From positions 4,402,001 through 4,466,000 of the forward strand of contig NZ_CP067041.1 of assembly GCF_016599855.1 (NCBI RefSeq): a stretch of DNA of 64,000 nt. Direction: 5' to 3'. The position numbers and the translations under genes are program-made. Below are positions 56,469 through 64,000 of the stretch, in pieces; position 1 is the first letter of the stretch, and each line of letters starts with the position of its first letter. This DNA is from Bradyrhizobium diazoefficiens (lineage in GTDB: Bacteria; Pseudomonadota; Alphaproteobacteria; Rhizobiales; Xanthobacteraceae). The notes under the pieces were generated by a model that was not told the DNA's origin, did no database searches, and saw nothing but the letters and a program-made list of their open reading frames with translations.

Positions 56469-58484
56469 TTACGCAAACTCCAGAATCAGCGCGTCCACCG
56501 CCAGCGTCGCGCCCGCGCTGGCGTGGACCTTCTTCACCGTGCCGTCCTGCTCGGCACGGAGCACGTTCTGCATCTTCATGGCTTCGACGACAGCAAGCGT
56601 CTCGCCGGCCTTGACCTCCTGCCCCTCAGTCACCGCGATCGAAACCACGAGCCCGGGCATCGGGCAGAGCAGCTTCTTGCCGGTGTCGGAGGCCGTCGCG
56701 ACCGGCATCAGCCGGGCGGACGCGGCTTCCGCTTCGGTCCAGACATAGACCGGCACCTCGACGCCCTGGTGCGCGAGACGGATGCCATTGGCAATCGGAC
56801 GCGCCTGCACCGCGACGACCTGGCCGTCGATGGTGCCCTGCCAGACCGGATCGCCCGGCTTCCATGACGACCGCAACAGATGCGCGTTGCCGGCCTTGCC
56901 GTCGGCGTCGACGAAGCACACCGCGACCGCCTCGCCCTCGCGCGCCACCTCGAGCAATATCTCCTGGCGGTCGAGCCAGACCGCGCGGCGGCGCTCGCGC
57001 TGCACGACGCGGCCACCCATCTGACCGGAGATCTGCCGCTTGCGCTCGCCGAGCACGTGATCGATGGCGGCGCCGACCGCGGCGATCCGCCGCGCGACCT
57101 CGCCTTCGGGCACGCGCACCGCAAAGCCCTTGGGGAATTCCTCGGCGATGAAGCCGGTCGAGAGCCGGCCCTCGCGCCAGCGCGGATGATGCATCAGCGC
57201 CGACAGGAATGGGATGTTGTGTCTGATACCATCGACATAGAACGAATCCAGCGCGGTCGCCTGCGCCTCGATCGCCGCCGCGCGCGACGGCGCATGCGTG
57301 ACGAGTTTTGCGATCATCGGATCGTAATGGATCGAGATCTCGCCGCCCTCCTGCACGCCGGTGTCGTTGCGAATGGTGATGCCGTCCTGGCTTGCTTCCG
57401 CCGGCGGACGGTATTTCACTAGCCGCCCTATCGAGGGCAGGAAGCTGCGGAACGGGTCTTCGGCGTAGAGGCGCGACTCCACCGCCCAGCCGGTGAGCGT
57501 AACGTCCTTCTGCGCAAGCGCAAGTTTCTCGCCGGCGGCAACGCGGATCATCTGCTCGACGAGGTCGACGCCGGTGACGAGCTCGGTGACGGGATGCTCG
57601 ACCTGGAGGCGCGTGTTCATCTCCAGGAAGTAAAAGCTCTTGTCCTGCCCGGCGACGAACTCGACGGTGCCGGCGGAATCGTAATTCACGGCCTTGGCCA
57701 GCGCGACCGCCTGCTCGCCCATCTTGCGGCGGGTGGCTTCGTCGAGCAGCGGCGACGGCGCTTCCTCGATGACCTTCTGGTTGCGGCGCTGGATCGAGCA
57801 CTCGCGCTCGCCGAGATAAATGACGTTGCCGTGCTTGTCGCCCAGCACCTGGATCTCGATGTGGCGGGGATCGACGATAAACTTTTCGACGAAGACGCGG
57901 TCGTCGCCAAACGAGGCCTTGGCCTCAGCCTTGGCGAGATTAAAACCCTCGGCGACCTCGGCCTTGGAATGCGCGATGCGCATACCCTTGCCGCCGCCGC
58001 CGGCAGACGCCTTGATCATCACGGGGTAGCCGATCTCGTCGGCGATCTTGACCGCGTGCTTGTCGTCCTCGATGACGCCGAGATGGCCCGGCACGGTCGA
58101 GACCTTGGCCTTCGCGGCCGCCCTCTTGGATTCGATCTTGTCGCCCATCGCCGCGATCGCGCCGGGGTTCGGGCCGATGAAGACGATGCCGGCAGCTTCC
58201 AGCGCGCGCGGAAACGCCTCGCGCTCGGACAGGAAGCCGTAACCGGGATGCACGGCCTCGGCGCCGGTCTTGCGGCAGGCCTCGACGATCTTCTCGATCA
58301 CAAGATAGCTCTCGGCGGCCGCGGGCGGGCCGATCAGCACGGCCTCGTCGGCCATCTCGACATGGAGGGCGTCGCGGTCGGCCTCGGAGTAGACCGCAAC
58401 CGTCTGAATTCCCATCTTGCGGGCGGTCTTGATGACCCGGCAGGCGATTTCGCCGCGATTGGCGATCAGGATGCGCTTGAACAT
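56469..58484 (-). CDS. pccA: Biotin-dependent acyl-CoA (probably propionyl-CoA) carboxylase alpha subunit
   Basis: 671 residues from ATG 58484 (MFKRILIANRGEIACRVIKTARKMG). Biotin carboxylase domains come first: YPVMIKASAGGGGKGMRI is the ATP-grasp glycine loop, then FYFLEMNTRLQVEHPVTE. A central BT-type domain follows at about 460-590. The biotin carrier domain is at the end, with VVEAMKMQNVL (biotinyl-Lys). It carboxylates biotin for transfer to propionyl-CoA by a beta subunit. The length and carrier in the same chain match PccA; other acyl-CoA carboxylases of this type cannot be excluded. No beta subunit is in the window. Confidence 0.93.
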   Translation of the reverse strand: MFKRILIANRGEIACRVIKTARKMGIQTVAVYSEADRDALHVEMADEAVLIGPPAAAESYLVIEKIVEACRKTGAEAVHPGYGFLSEREAFPRALEAAGIVFIGPNPGAIAAMGDKIESKRAAAKAKVSTVPGHLGVIEDDKHAVKIADEIGYPVMIKASAGGGGKGMRIAHSKAEVAEGFNLAKAEAKASFGDDRVFVEKFIVDPRHIEIQVLGDKHGNVIYLGERECSIQRRNQKVIEEAPSPLLDEATRRKMGEQAVALAKAVNYDSAGTVEFVAGQDKSFYFLEMNTRLQVEHPVTELVTGVDLVEQMIRVAAGEKLALAQKDVTLTGWAVESRLYAEDPFRSFLPSIGRLVKYRPPAEASQDGITIRNDTGVQEGGEISIHYDPMIAKLVTHAPSRAAAIEAQATALDSFYVDGIRHNIPFLSALMHHPRWREGRLSTGFIAEEFPKGFAVRVPEGEVARRIAAVGAAIDHVLGERKRQISGQMGGRVVQRERRRAVWLDRQEILLEVAREGEAVAVCFVDADGKAGNAHLLRSSWKPGDPVWQGTIDGQVVAVQARPIANGIRLAHQGVEVPVYVWTEAEAASARLMPVATASDTGKKLLCPMPGLVVSIAVTEGQEVKAGETLAVVEAMKMQNVLRAEQDGTVKKVHASAGATLAVDALILEFA

Positions 58485-58672
58485 GTTTTCTTGAGCTTCG
58501 TCCTTGGGCGGGACCCCTCCCGGGCCTTTGGCAGGCCGATCGGACGGAGCCGTATCCTGTCGTGGTACATCAAAATGGGCCGGAGGCAACGGCCAAAATC
58601 CGTTCGTGCCGCCTTGAATACCAGGGATCAGATTTGGCCCTTGGCGGCCTTATCGCTCCGCGAAAGCCGGCC

Positions 58673-59752
58673 TTATCGATCCGCGGCTTTCGTCCCCTCG
58701 GCGCAACCTCGCACCAGGCCGTGGATGAAGCCCAGTTTAGCCACCACCGCGGGTGACAGGATGAAGGGATAGAGGTCGCGCGCGCCCATGGCGCGGTTGA
58801 CGCTGTTCATGGCGAAGGTGAAGGGCAGCCATGCATCGATGAGCGCCTGGACGTCCCTGGCTTCGTAAGGGTTGAAACGGATGCGCACCGTCAGCTCTCC
58901 GTCGCGATCGACCTTGGGACGTACCTCCATCCCGAACTCGCCAGCCATCTCCAGCGTATCAACGATGTGAAGGTAATGCGCCCAGGTCTCGGCGAAGTCT
59001 TCCCAGGGGTGCATCGTCGCATACGCCGAGACGTAGTTCTGCTGCCAGTCCGGCCGTGCGCCCTCGGCGTAGTGCCGCTGCAAGGCCACGCGGTAGTCGG
59101 CGGAATCGTCGCCGAATACGGCGCGGCATTCTTCCAGCCTGCCGCCATCGCGGACCAGCACGTCCCAGAAATAGTGGCCGACCTCGTGGCGAAAATGGCC
59201 GAGCAACGTGCGGTAGGGCTCACCCATCTCCAGCCTGCGCCGCTCGCGCTCGATCGTATCAGTCTCGGTGAGCGCGATCGTGATCAGGCCGTTGTCGTGC
59301 CCGGTTATGATCCTTTCGCCGCTGTTCGGATCGTCGGCGAGGAAGCAAAACATCAGCCCATGCTCGGGGTTCTCCTGCCGGGTCTGGAGCGGCAGATTCC
59401 AGCGGATCAGGGAATAGAACAGCCGGTGCTTCGCCACCTCCAGCTCGCGCCAGCCGGCGAGTTGGGCGGGATCAGACAGATCTGGCACGACGCTGTTGTG
59501 GCGGCAGGCGCGGCAATAGCCGGTGGTATCGCTGGCATCCGTCAGCCAATTGCAGGCGTCGTACTCGGCATTGCGGCACAGCATCCGCGTCTTGCCCTTC
59601 TCGGTCAGCGCGACCCAGCCCTCCCCGTCCGGCTCGATCGCGGACATCGTCTCCTTCTCCGGCAGGAGCGCGACCCTGTGGCCGCAGCGTTCGCAGACGC
59701 GGTTCTCGAAATAGAGAACATTGCCGCAGTCCTGGCAGACAAAGAGCTTCAA
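58673..59752 (-). CDS. Zinc-ribbon putative zinc metallopeptidase
   Basis: 359 residues. An N-terminal zinc ribbon (FVCQDCGNVLYFENRVCERCGH) and a second Cys cluster (CRNAEYDACNWL...YCRACRHN) precede a peptidase-like domain with HFRHEVGHYFWDVLV (HExxH) near 185-190 and the downstream acidic segment PWEDFAETWAHYLHIVDTL. This matches a conserved group annotated as putative zinc-binding peptidases. The substrate is unknown and no signal peptide is present. About 190 bases separate it from pccA. Confidence 0.85.
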   Translation of the reverse strand: MKLFVCQDCGNVLYFENRVCERCGHRVALLPEKETMSAIEPDGEGWVALTEKGKTRMLCRNAEYDACNWLTDASDTTGYCRACRHNSVVPDLSDPAQLAGWRELEVAKHRLFYSLIRWNLPLQTRQENPEHGLMFCFLADDPNSGERIITGHDNGLITIALTETDTIERERRRLEMGEPYRTLLGHFRHEVGHYFWDVLVRDGGRLEECRAVFGDDSADYRVALQRHYAEGARPDWQQNYVSAYATMHPWEDFAETWAHYLHIVDTLEMAGEFGMEVRPKVDRDGELTVRIRFNPYEARDVQALIDAWLPFTFAMNSVNRAMGARDLYPFILSPAVVAKLGFIHGLVRGCAEGTKAADR

Positions 59753-59960
59753 GTTTGGCCTCTCGGAAAACGAGCGTTACGAATATCAGCCGCGGCGCCT
59801 CGCAGATACGCGCGCCGGCCGCTCATCGTTCCAATGTTCGGAACAAACAGCCAACCCCCGGCGTTCGTTTAAGCCGATCACGCAGCGGGTGGCTTCCCTG
59901 CATATTCGCCTTCCAGGTGATAGCCATCACGCTCCGTCTGTGTGAATATCGGTCCGGCAC

Positions 59961-62438
59961 GTGCGCTCCCGCATCACAACGGCCGACGCCTTGAACGATC
60001 GCTCGCCCGACACCGCCGCCGCCGAAAGGGTGCGCCAGCACCTCGAAGACATCGCGCGCGAGCGCGACAATGCCTATCGCGCGCTCCAGGAGCGCGAAGC
60101 CGAGCTGGCGCGGATCCAGCGCATCGGCAAGGTCGGCGGCCTCGAGGTCGACTTCCGCGAGGGCTTCAAGAACCGCCGCTCGCCCGAATATCTGATGATC
60201 CACGGCCTGCCGGCGGAAGCCGCCGACGAGTCGCACGAGGCCTGGGTCAACCGCATCCATCCCGAGGACCGGGATGCGACCGTCAAACATTTCTTCGAGG
60301 CGCTCGCCGGGACCAGCGAAGATTACACTGCAGAGTACCGCATCATCCGCCCTAGCGACGGCGAGATCCGCTGGATCCGGGTCGTCGCCAAGATCGAGCG
60401 CAACAGCGATGGCCGCGCCATCCGCCTGGTCGGCGCCCATATCGACGTCACCGACCAGATGCTTGCCCGTGAGACGCTGCGCGAGAGCGAGGAGCGGTTT
60501 CGGTTGATCGCCGATAGCGCGCCGGTACCGATCTGGGTGACAAAGCTCGACCGCACGCGGTCCTTCGCCAACCTGGCCTATGTCGACTTCCTCGGCCTGC
60601 CCTATGAGCAGGCCATCGCTTTCGACTGGCGCAAGGTGCTGCATCCGGACGACCTGCCGCATGTCTTGCAGCAATCGGTCCAGGGCGAAGCTTCGCTCAA
60701 ACCGTTCGTGCTGGAAGCCCGCTACAAGGACGCCTCCGGCGAATGGCGCTGGCTGCGCTCGGAATCCCAGCCGCGCTGGGACCCGACCGGCAAGCATATC
60801 GGCTTCATCGGCGTTGCTCACGACGTCACCGTTGCCAAGCAGGCGGAGATCGAACTGCGTCGGCTCAACGAGACCTTGGAAGAGCGCATCGCAGAGCGCA
60901 CTGCCGAGCTTGAGTCAAACGAGTCCCGGCTGCGCGCGATCCTGGAGACCAGCAACCAGTATCAGGGCCTCGTCAACCTCAAAGGCGAATTGCTCTACGC
61001 CAACAACACCGTCCTTGACGGCATCAAGGCAAGCTCCGCTGACGTGATCGGCAAGCTGCTGTGGGAGACGCCGTGGTTCACCGACACCCAAGGCATGAGC
61101 GCAATCGTGCGCAAGGCCTTTGACACCGTCCTGAAGGGCGAAGCCGTGCGGATGGAAATGCGGCTGCGGCTGCCGATCGGCGAGCGCGATTTCGACTTCG
61201 GCATGCGCCCGGTGCTCGACCGCCACGGCAACATCACCGGCGCCGTGCCTGAGGCCGTCGACATCACCGAGCGCCGCCTCGGCGAGGAAGCGTTACGGCA
61301 ATCACAGAAGATGGAGGCGATCGGCCAGCTCACGGGCGGCGTCGCGCACGATTTCAACAACCTCCTCACCATCATCCGCTCGGCGACAGATTTCCTACGC
61401 CGGCGCGAGCTGCCGGACGAGCGCCGCCGCCGCTATGTCGATGCGATCTCCGATACGGTCGAGCGCGCCTCCAAGCTGACCCAGCAGCTTCTGGCGTTCG
61501 CACGACGGCAGCCACTGAAGCCGCAGATCTTCAACGTCGGCAGCCAGGTCGAGGGCCTGGCGCAGCTGGTGCGGCCGCTGGTCGGCGGCCGCATCGAGAT
61601 CATCGTCGAGACCGACGACTCCGATTGCTTCGCAATGGCCGACATCGCGCAATTCGAGACGGCACTGATCAACCTCGCCATCAACGCCCGCGACGCAATG
61701 GGCGGCGAAGGCCGCCTCACCATCGCCGTACGCAAGGTTCAGGGCATCCCGAGCCTGCGCGCACACTCCGCGCGCGGCGGCGACTATGTCGCGATCTCGG
61801 TCGCGGACACCGGCAGCGGCATCGCACCGGAAAACATCGACGCCATCTTCGAGCCGTTCTTCACCACCAAGGAGGTCGGCAAGGGCACCGGCCTCGGCCT
61901 CAGTCAGGCGTTCGGTTTCGCCAAGCAATCCGAGGGCGACATCGCCGTGACGAGCACGCACGGACAGGGCGCAACCTTCACCATCTATTTACCCCAAGTT
62001 CAGTGCCCGGCCGCCGAGAAGCAAGCCGCATCGCTCACCAGCGAGGCCGCAACCACCGGGCGCGGCTATCGCGTGCTCGTGGTCGAGGACAATGACGATG
62101 TCGGCCAGTTCTCGACCGAGCTACTGGAAGATCTCGGCTATGTCACGCGACGCGTCGCCAACGCCAATGCGGCGCTTGCAATTCTCGGCGAGAACGAATT
62201 TACCGTGGATCTCGTCTTCTCCGACGTCATCATGCCCGGGATGAACGGGGTCGAGCTCGCCGGCATCATCCGCGAACGCTATCCGGGGCTCCCGGTTGTG
62301 CTGACCAGCGGCTACAGCAACGTGCTCGCGGAAAATGCCCATCGCGGTTTCGAGCTGATCCAGAAGCCGTATTCCGTTGAATCGCTCTCGCGCATCCTGC
62401 GCAAGGCGATCACCGAGAAGCTGTCGGTGGCACGGTGA
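59961..62438 (+). CDS. Multi-PAS hybrid sensor histidine kinase/response regulator
   Basis: 825 residues, GTG start without a strong site. A coiled segment (25-50) is followed by three PAS/PAC domains (about 52-165 ending HIDVTDQ, 175-300 ending HDVTVAKQ, 325-440 ending VDITERR). The H-box is [22 protein letters not shown] (phospho-His near 464), then the HATPase ([38 protein letters not shown]) and a receiver at about 700-820 ([26 protein letters not shown]). The kinase core is closely similar to that at 53581-55101, so the two are paralogues. Confidence 0.92.
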   Translation: MRSRITTADALNDRSPDTAAAERVRQHLEDIARERDNAYRALQEREAELARIQRIGKVGGLEVDFREGFKNRRSPEYLMIHGLPAEAADESHEAWVNRIHPEDRDATVKHFFEALAGTSEDYTAEYRIIRPSDGEIRWIRVVAKIERNSDGRAIRLVGAHIDVTDQMLARETLRESEERFRLIADSAPVPIWVTKLDRTRSFANLAYVDFLGLPYEQAIAFDWRKVLHPDDLPHVLQQSVQGEASLKPFVLEARYKDASGEWRWLRSESQPRWDPTGKHIGFIGVAHDVTVAKQAEIELRRLNETLEERIAERTAELESNESRLRAILETSNQYQGLVNLKGELLYANNTVLDGIKASSADVIGKLLWETPWFTDTQGMSAIVRKAFDTVLKGEAVRMEMRLRLPIGERDFDFGMRPVLDRHGNITGAVPEAVDITERRLGEEALRQSQKMEAIGQLTGGVAHDFNNLLTIIRSATDFLRRRELPDERRRRYVDAISDTVERASKLTQQLLAFARRQPLKPQIFNVGSQVEGLAQLVRPLVGGRIEIIVETDDSDCFAMADIAQFETALINLAINARDAMGGEGRLTIAVRKVQGIPSLRAHSARGGDYVAISVADTGSGIAPENIDAIFEPFFTTKEVGKGTGLGLSQAFGFAKQSEGDIAVTSTHGQGATFTIYLPQVQCPAAEKQAASLTSEAATTGRGYRVLVVEDNDDVGQFSTELLEDLGYVTRRVANANAALAILGENEFTVDLVFSDVIMPGMNGVELAGIIRERYPGLPVVLTSGYSNVLAENAHRGFELIQKPYSVESLSRILRKAITEKLSVAR

Positions 62439-62460
62439 ATGCGAGCCAAGCCAAACCGGG

Positions 62461-62502
62461 TCGTCCCGGCCTAGCGCGCAACTGCGCGCTAGGCCGGGAC
62501 GA
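62461..62502. repeat. Perfect 20-bp inverted repeat, possible terminator
   Basis: TCGTCCCGGCCTAGCGCGCA, a two-base loop (AC), then its exact complement. It lies 23 bases after the kinase stop codon. No T-run follows, so it is either a factor-independent terminator of poor form or an intergenic repeat element. The GTCCCGGCC arm resembles the repeat at 16485-16587. Confidence 0.75.
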
Positions 62503-62566
62503 CGGCGGAATGTTAGGGTGCACTCATCCACATGACGCCGACTGAAACGCACCGGATATCTCCCCC

Positions 62567-63007
62567 ATGAAACCCGCCCTCCTCTCCGCCTGGCAGACCT
62601 GGGCGCTGCTCTCCGCCTGCTTCGCCGCCTTGACCGCGATCTTCGCCAAGGTCGGCGTCGAGAACATCAATCCGGACCTCGCCACCTTCATCCGGACCAT
62701 CGTGGTGCTGCTCGCCTTCTCTGTTCTGCTGTTCTTCACCGGGCAATTCGCCGTGCCCTCCGCGGTCTCGTTGAGGACGTGGCTATTTCTGGCGCTGTCG
62801 GGACTCGCGACCGGTGCGTCGTGGCTGTGCTATTTCCGCGCGCTGAAGCTCGGCCCCGCCACGCTGGTGGCGCCGATCGACAAGCTCAGCGTCGTGCTGG
62901 TCGCCCCGTTCGCGTTCGCCTTTCTCGGCGAGCGCCCCACCGCGCAGGGCTGGTTCGGCATCGCCATGATCGGTGCCGGCGCGGTGCTGCTGGCGGTGAA
63001 GTTTTAG
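62567..63007 (+). CDS. EamA-domain (DMT superfamily) half-size transporter
   Basis: 146 residues with five predicted membrane helices (about 8-25, 38-58, 68-88, 95-115, 122-145). It ends with the EamA signature PIDKLSVVLVAPFAFAFLGERPTAQGWFGIAMIGAGAVLLAV. Most DMT transporters carry two such domains, so this one should work as a dimer. Substrate unknown. The next gene begins 33 bases on. Confidence 0.88.
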   Translation: MKPALLSAWQTWALLSACFAALTAIFAKVGVENINPDLATFIRTIVVLLAFSVLLFFTGQFAVPSAVSLRTWLFLALSGLATGASWLCYFRALKLGPATLVAPIDKLSVVLVAPFAFAFLGERPTAQGWFGIAMIGAGAVLLAVKF

Positions 63008-63040
63008 GGCACCGATTCCAGAGCTGCGGGTTCTCAGCAC

Positions 63041-64000
63041 ATGCGTTCGCTCCGCTCCCGATTGCTGACCCTATGGATCATGCTGGCGGTGTCCGGTGCC
63101 GCCACCGGCTATTTGCTGTTCGAATCGTTTCAGCAGACGGCGAACGCCCGAATAGCCCGCTCGGAAGAACTGGTCGCGCGTGCCTGCCGCGACCTTGCCG
63201 ATCATTATCAATTCTTCGTCGCAGGCTGGGACGGCGGAAAGATCGACGACCAACTGAAGCAGCAACTGACGGCTCTCACCCAGACCGCGCTGGCGAGTGC
63301 GGCTGGCGTCGAAGGTGGCGTCTGGCATGCCGAAAGCGGCTCCCTCGCTTACGCGTTCCCGACCTATGAAGGTACCGGACCGAAGACCGACCTTCCCGCC
63401 GCCGAACTCAACACCATCCGCGAGGTCAATGCCGAGGCGCTGCGAGCCGGTCGCCCAGCCTCGATCCGGCAACCCGGCCGCTCGCAGGTGCTCATTGTCC
63501 ACGCCTGCCCGCTGCGCGGCCCGCTGGCAGGCGTCACTGCATGGACCATGACGCGCGCCTTCACGGCACAAGGTCCCGCCTACAACCAGCTTCTCGCCGG
63601 CCTTGCCGTGCTTGCGCTGACCATTTTCGGCTCCGCCGCGTGGCTTGCGCGCGTGCTCTATGTCTGGTCGGGCAAGATCAACCGGATCGAGACCGCGCTG
63701 GACGATCGTCGGAAGGGTGCTATCGATCTGCCGAGGCTGGCGCAGACCGGGGCTCCGGAGCTCGACCGCCTGGTTGATGCGCTCAACAGCACCGGCGAGC
63801 GCCTCGCGTCGGAGCGTCGCCGCGCCGCCGCCGCCGAACGGCTCGCAGCACTCGGCCGCATGTCGGCCGGCCTCGCTCACGAAATCCGCAACCCGATCGC
63901 GGCGATGCGCTTGAAGGCCGAAAATGCGCTGGCCGTTGCCGACGGCTCGCGCAGCGAAGCGGCCCTGACCGCAATCCTTCAGCAGGTCGACAGGCTCGAC
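63041..64000 (+). CDS. Membrane sensor histidine kinase, C-terminus beyond window
   Basis: The first 320 residues are visible, from ATG 63041. A membrane helix (about 10-28) is followed by a periplasmic sensor domain (about 30-180), a second helix (about 183-205), a HAMP-like linker (KINRIETALDDRRKGAIDLPRLA) and the start of a HisKA domain with the H-box AALGRMSAGLAHEIRNPIAAMRLKAENAL. Unlike the two hybrid kinases it is a classic membrane kinase. Its response regulator is probably just outside the window. Confidence 0.88.
   Translation, partial: MRSLRSRLLTLWIMLAVSGAATGYLLFESFQQTANARIARSEELVARACRDLADHYQFFVAGWDGGKIDDQLKQQLTALTQTALASAAGVEGGVWHAESGSLAYAFPTYEGTGPKTDLPAAELNTIREVNAEALRAGRPASIRQPGRSQVLIVHACPLRGPLAGVTAWTMTRAFTAQGPAYNQLLAGLAVLALTIFGSAAWLARVLYVWSGKINRIETALDDRRKGAIDLPRLAQTGAPELDRLVDALNSTGERLASERRRAAAAERLAALGRMSAGLAHEIRNPIAAMRLKAENALAVADGSRSEAALTAILQQVDRLD

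Noticed and set aside
62510..62517. ATGTTAGG before the EamA gene as a motif copy
   Set aside because: Only the seven-base core matches, on the other strand and outside the locus; such a short match is expected by chance.

Overview
The window is high-GC, densely packed chromosomal DNA from an alphaproteobacterium. It most likely comes from the order Hyphomicrobiales, and Bradyrhizobium or a close relative fits best. This rests on the gene set (a pccA-type carboxylase, lipB beside a FliN-like gene, PAS hybrid kinases with the GQLTGG(I/V)AHDFNNLL box) and on intergenic palindromes of a type common in bradyrhizobia. The species cannot be fixed by reading alone.

From 1 to about 49.4 kb lies one large cell-surface and secretion locus. 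(a) 1-7607: the N-terminal 2,535 residues of a giant filamentous-haemagglutinin-type exoprotein, which runs off the left edge. (b) 7.9-9.4 kb: a PstS-like phosphate-binding protein with no Pst transporter genes beside it. (c) 10-24.5 kb: polysaccharide genes, namely a parvulin, WecG/TagA and two GT4 glycosyltransferases, a GNAT-like protein, two carbohydrate deacetylases, a broken PslG-like glycosidase, a methyltransferase, an FkbH-like HAD protein with a cysteine-rich N-terminus, and a beta-helix protein. (d) 24.6-32.9 kb: a tight seven-gene operon. It encodes a TpsB (FhaC-like) transporter, a DUF2341-LamG-ExbB fusion, ExbD, TonB, a porin, a coiled-coil periplasmic protein and a second parvulin. 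(e) 33.2-37.3 kb: an ECF sigma factor with a very short FecR-like partner, a lytic transglycosylase, a small secreted protein, an OPX/Wza-type export lipoprotein and a small coiled-coil protein. (f) 37.7-49.4 kb: a nearly complete type II secretion system (gspC/N-like, M, L, K, J, I, H, G, F, E on one strand; gspD and a Sel1-repeat protein divergent). No gspO prepilin peptidase is in view.

The most interesting signal is not a gene. A short motif, consensus about TCGATNCAATGTTAG, recurs in intergenic DNA of this locus. All good copies have the same orientation. Five lie 83-104 bases before the chosen start codons of the PstS-like gene, the glycosidase pseudogene, the methyltransferase, the FkbH-like gene and the gspC-like gene. 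A sixth lies 141 bases before a glycosyltransferase. The motif would tie the secretion systems and polysaccharide genes into one regulon. The regulator is unknown.

From 49.9 kb the content is ordinary chromosomal genes: tRNA-Leu(GAG), a FliN-like gene overlapping lipB head to head, a DnaB-like ATPase, a decayed tautomerase/LysR pair, two PAS hybrid histidine kinases, acylphosphatase, a PEP mutase/isocitrate lyase family enzyme, a biotin-dependent acyl-CoA carboxylase alpha subunit, a zinc-ribbon metallopeptidase, a half-size EamA transporter and the start of a third sensor kinase cut by the right edge.
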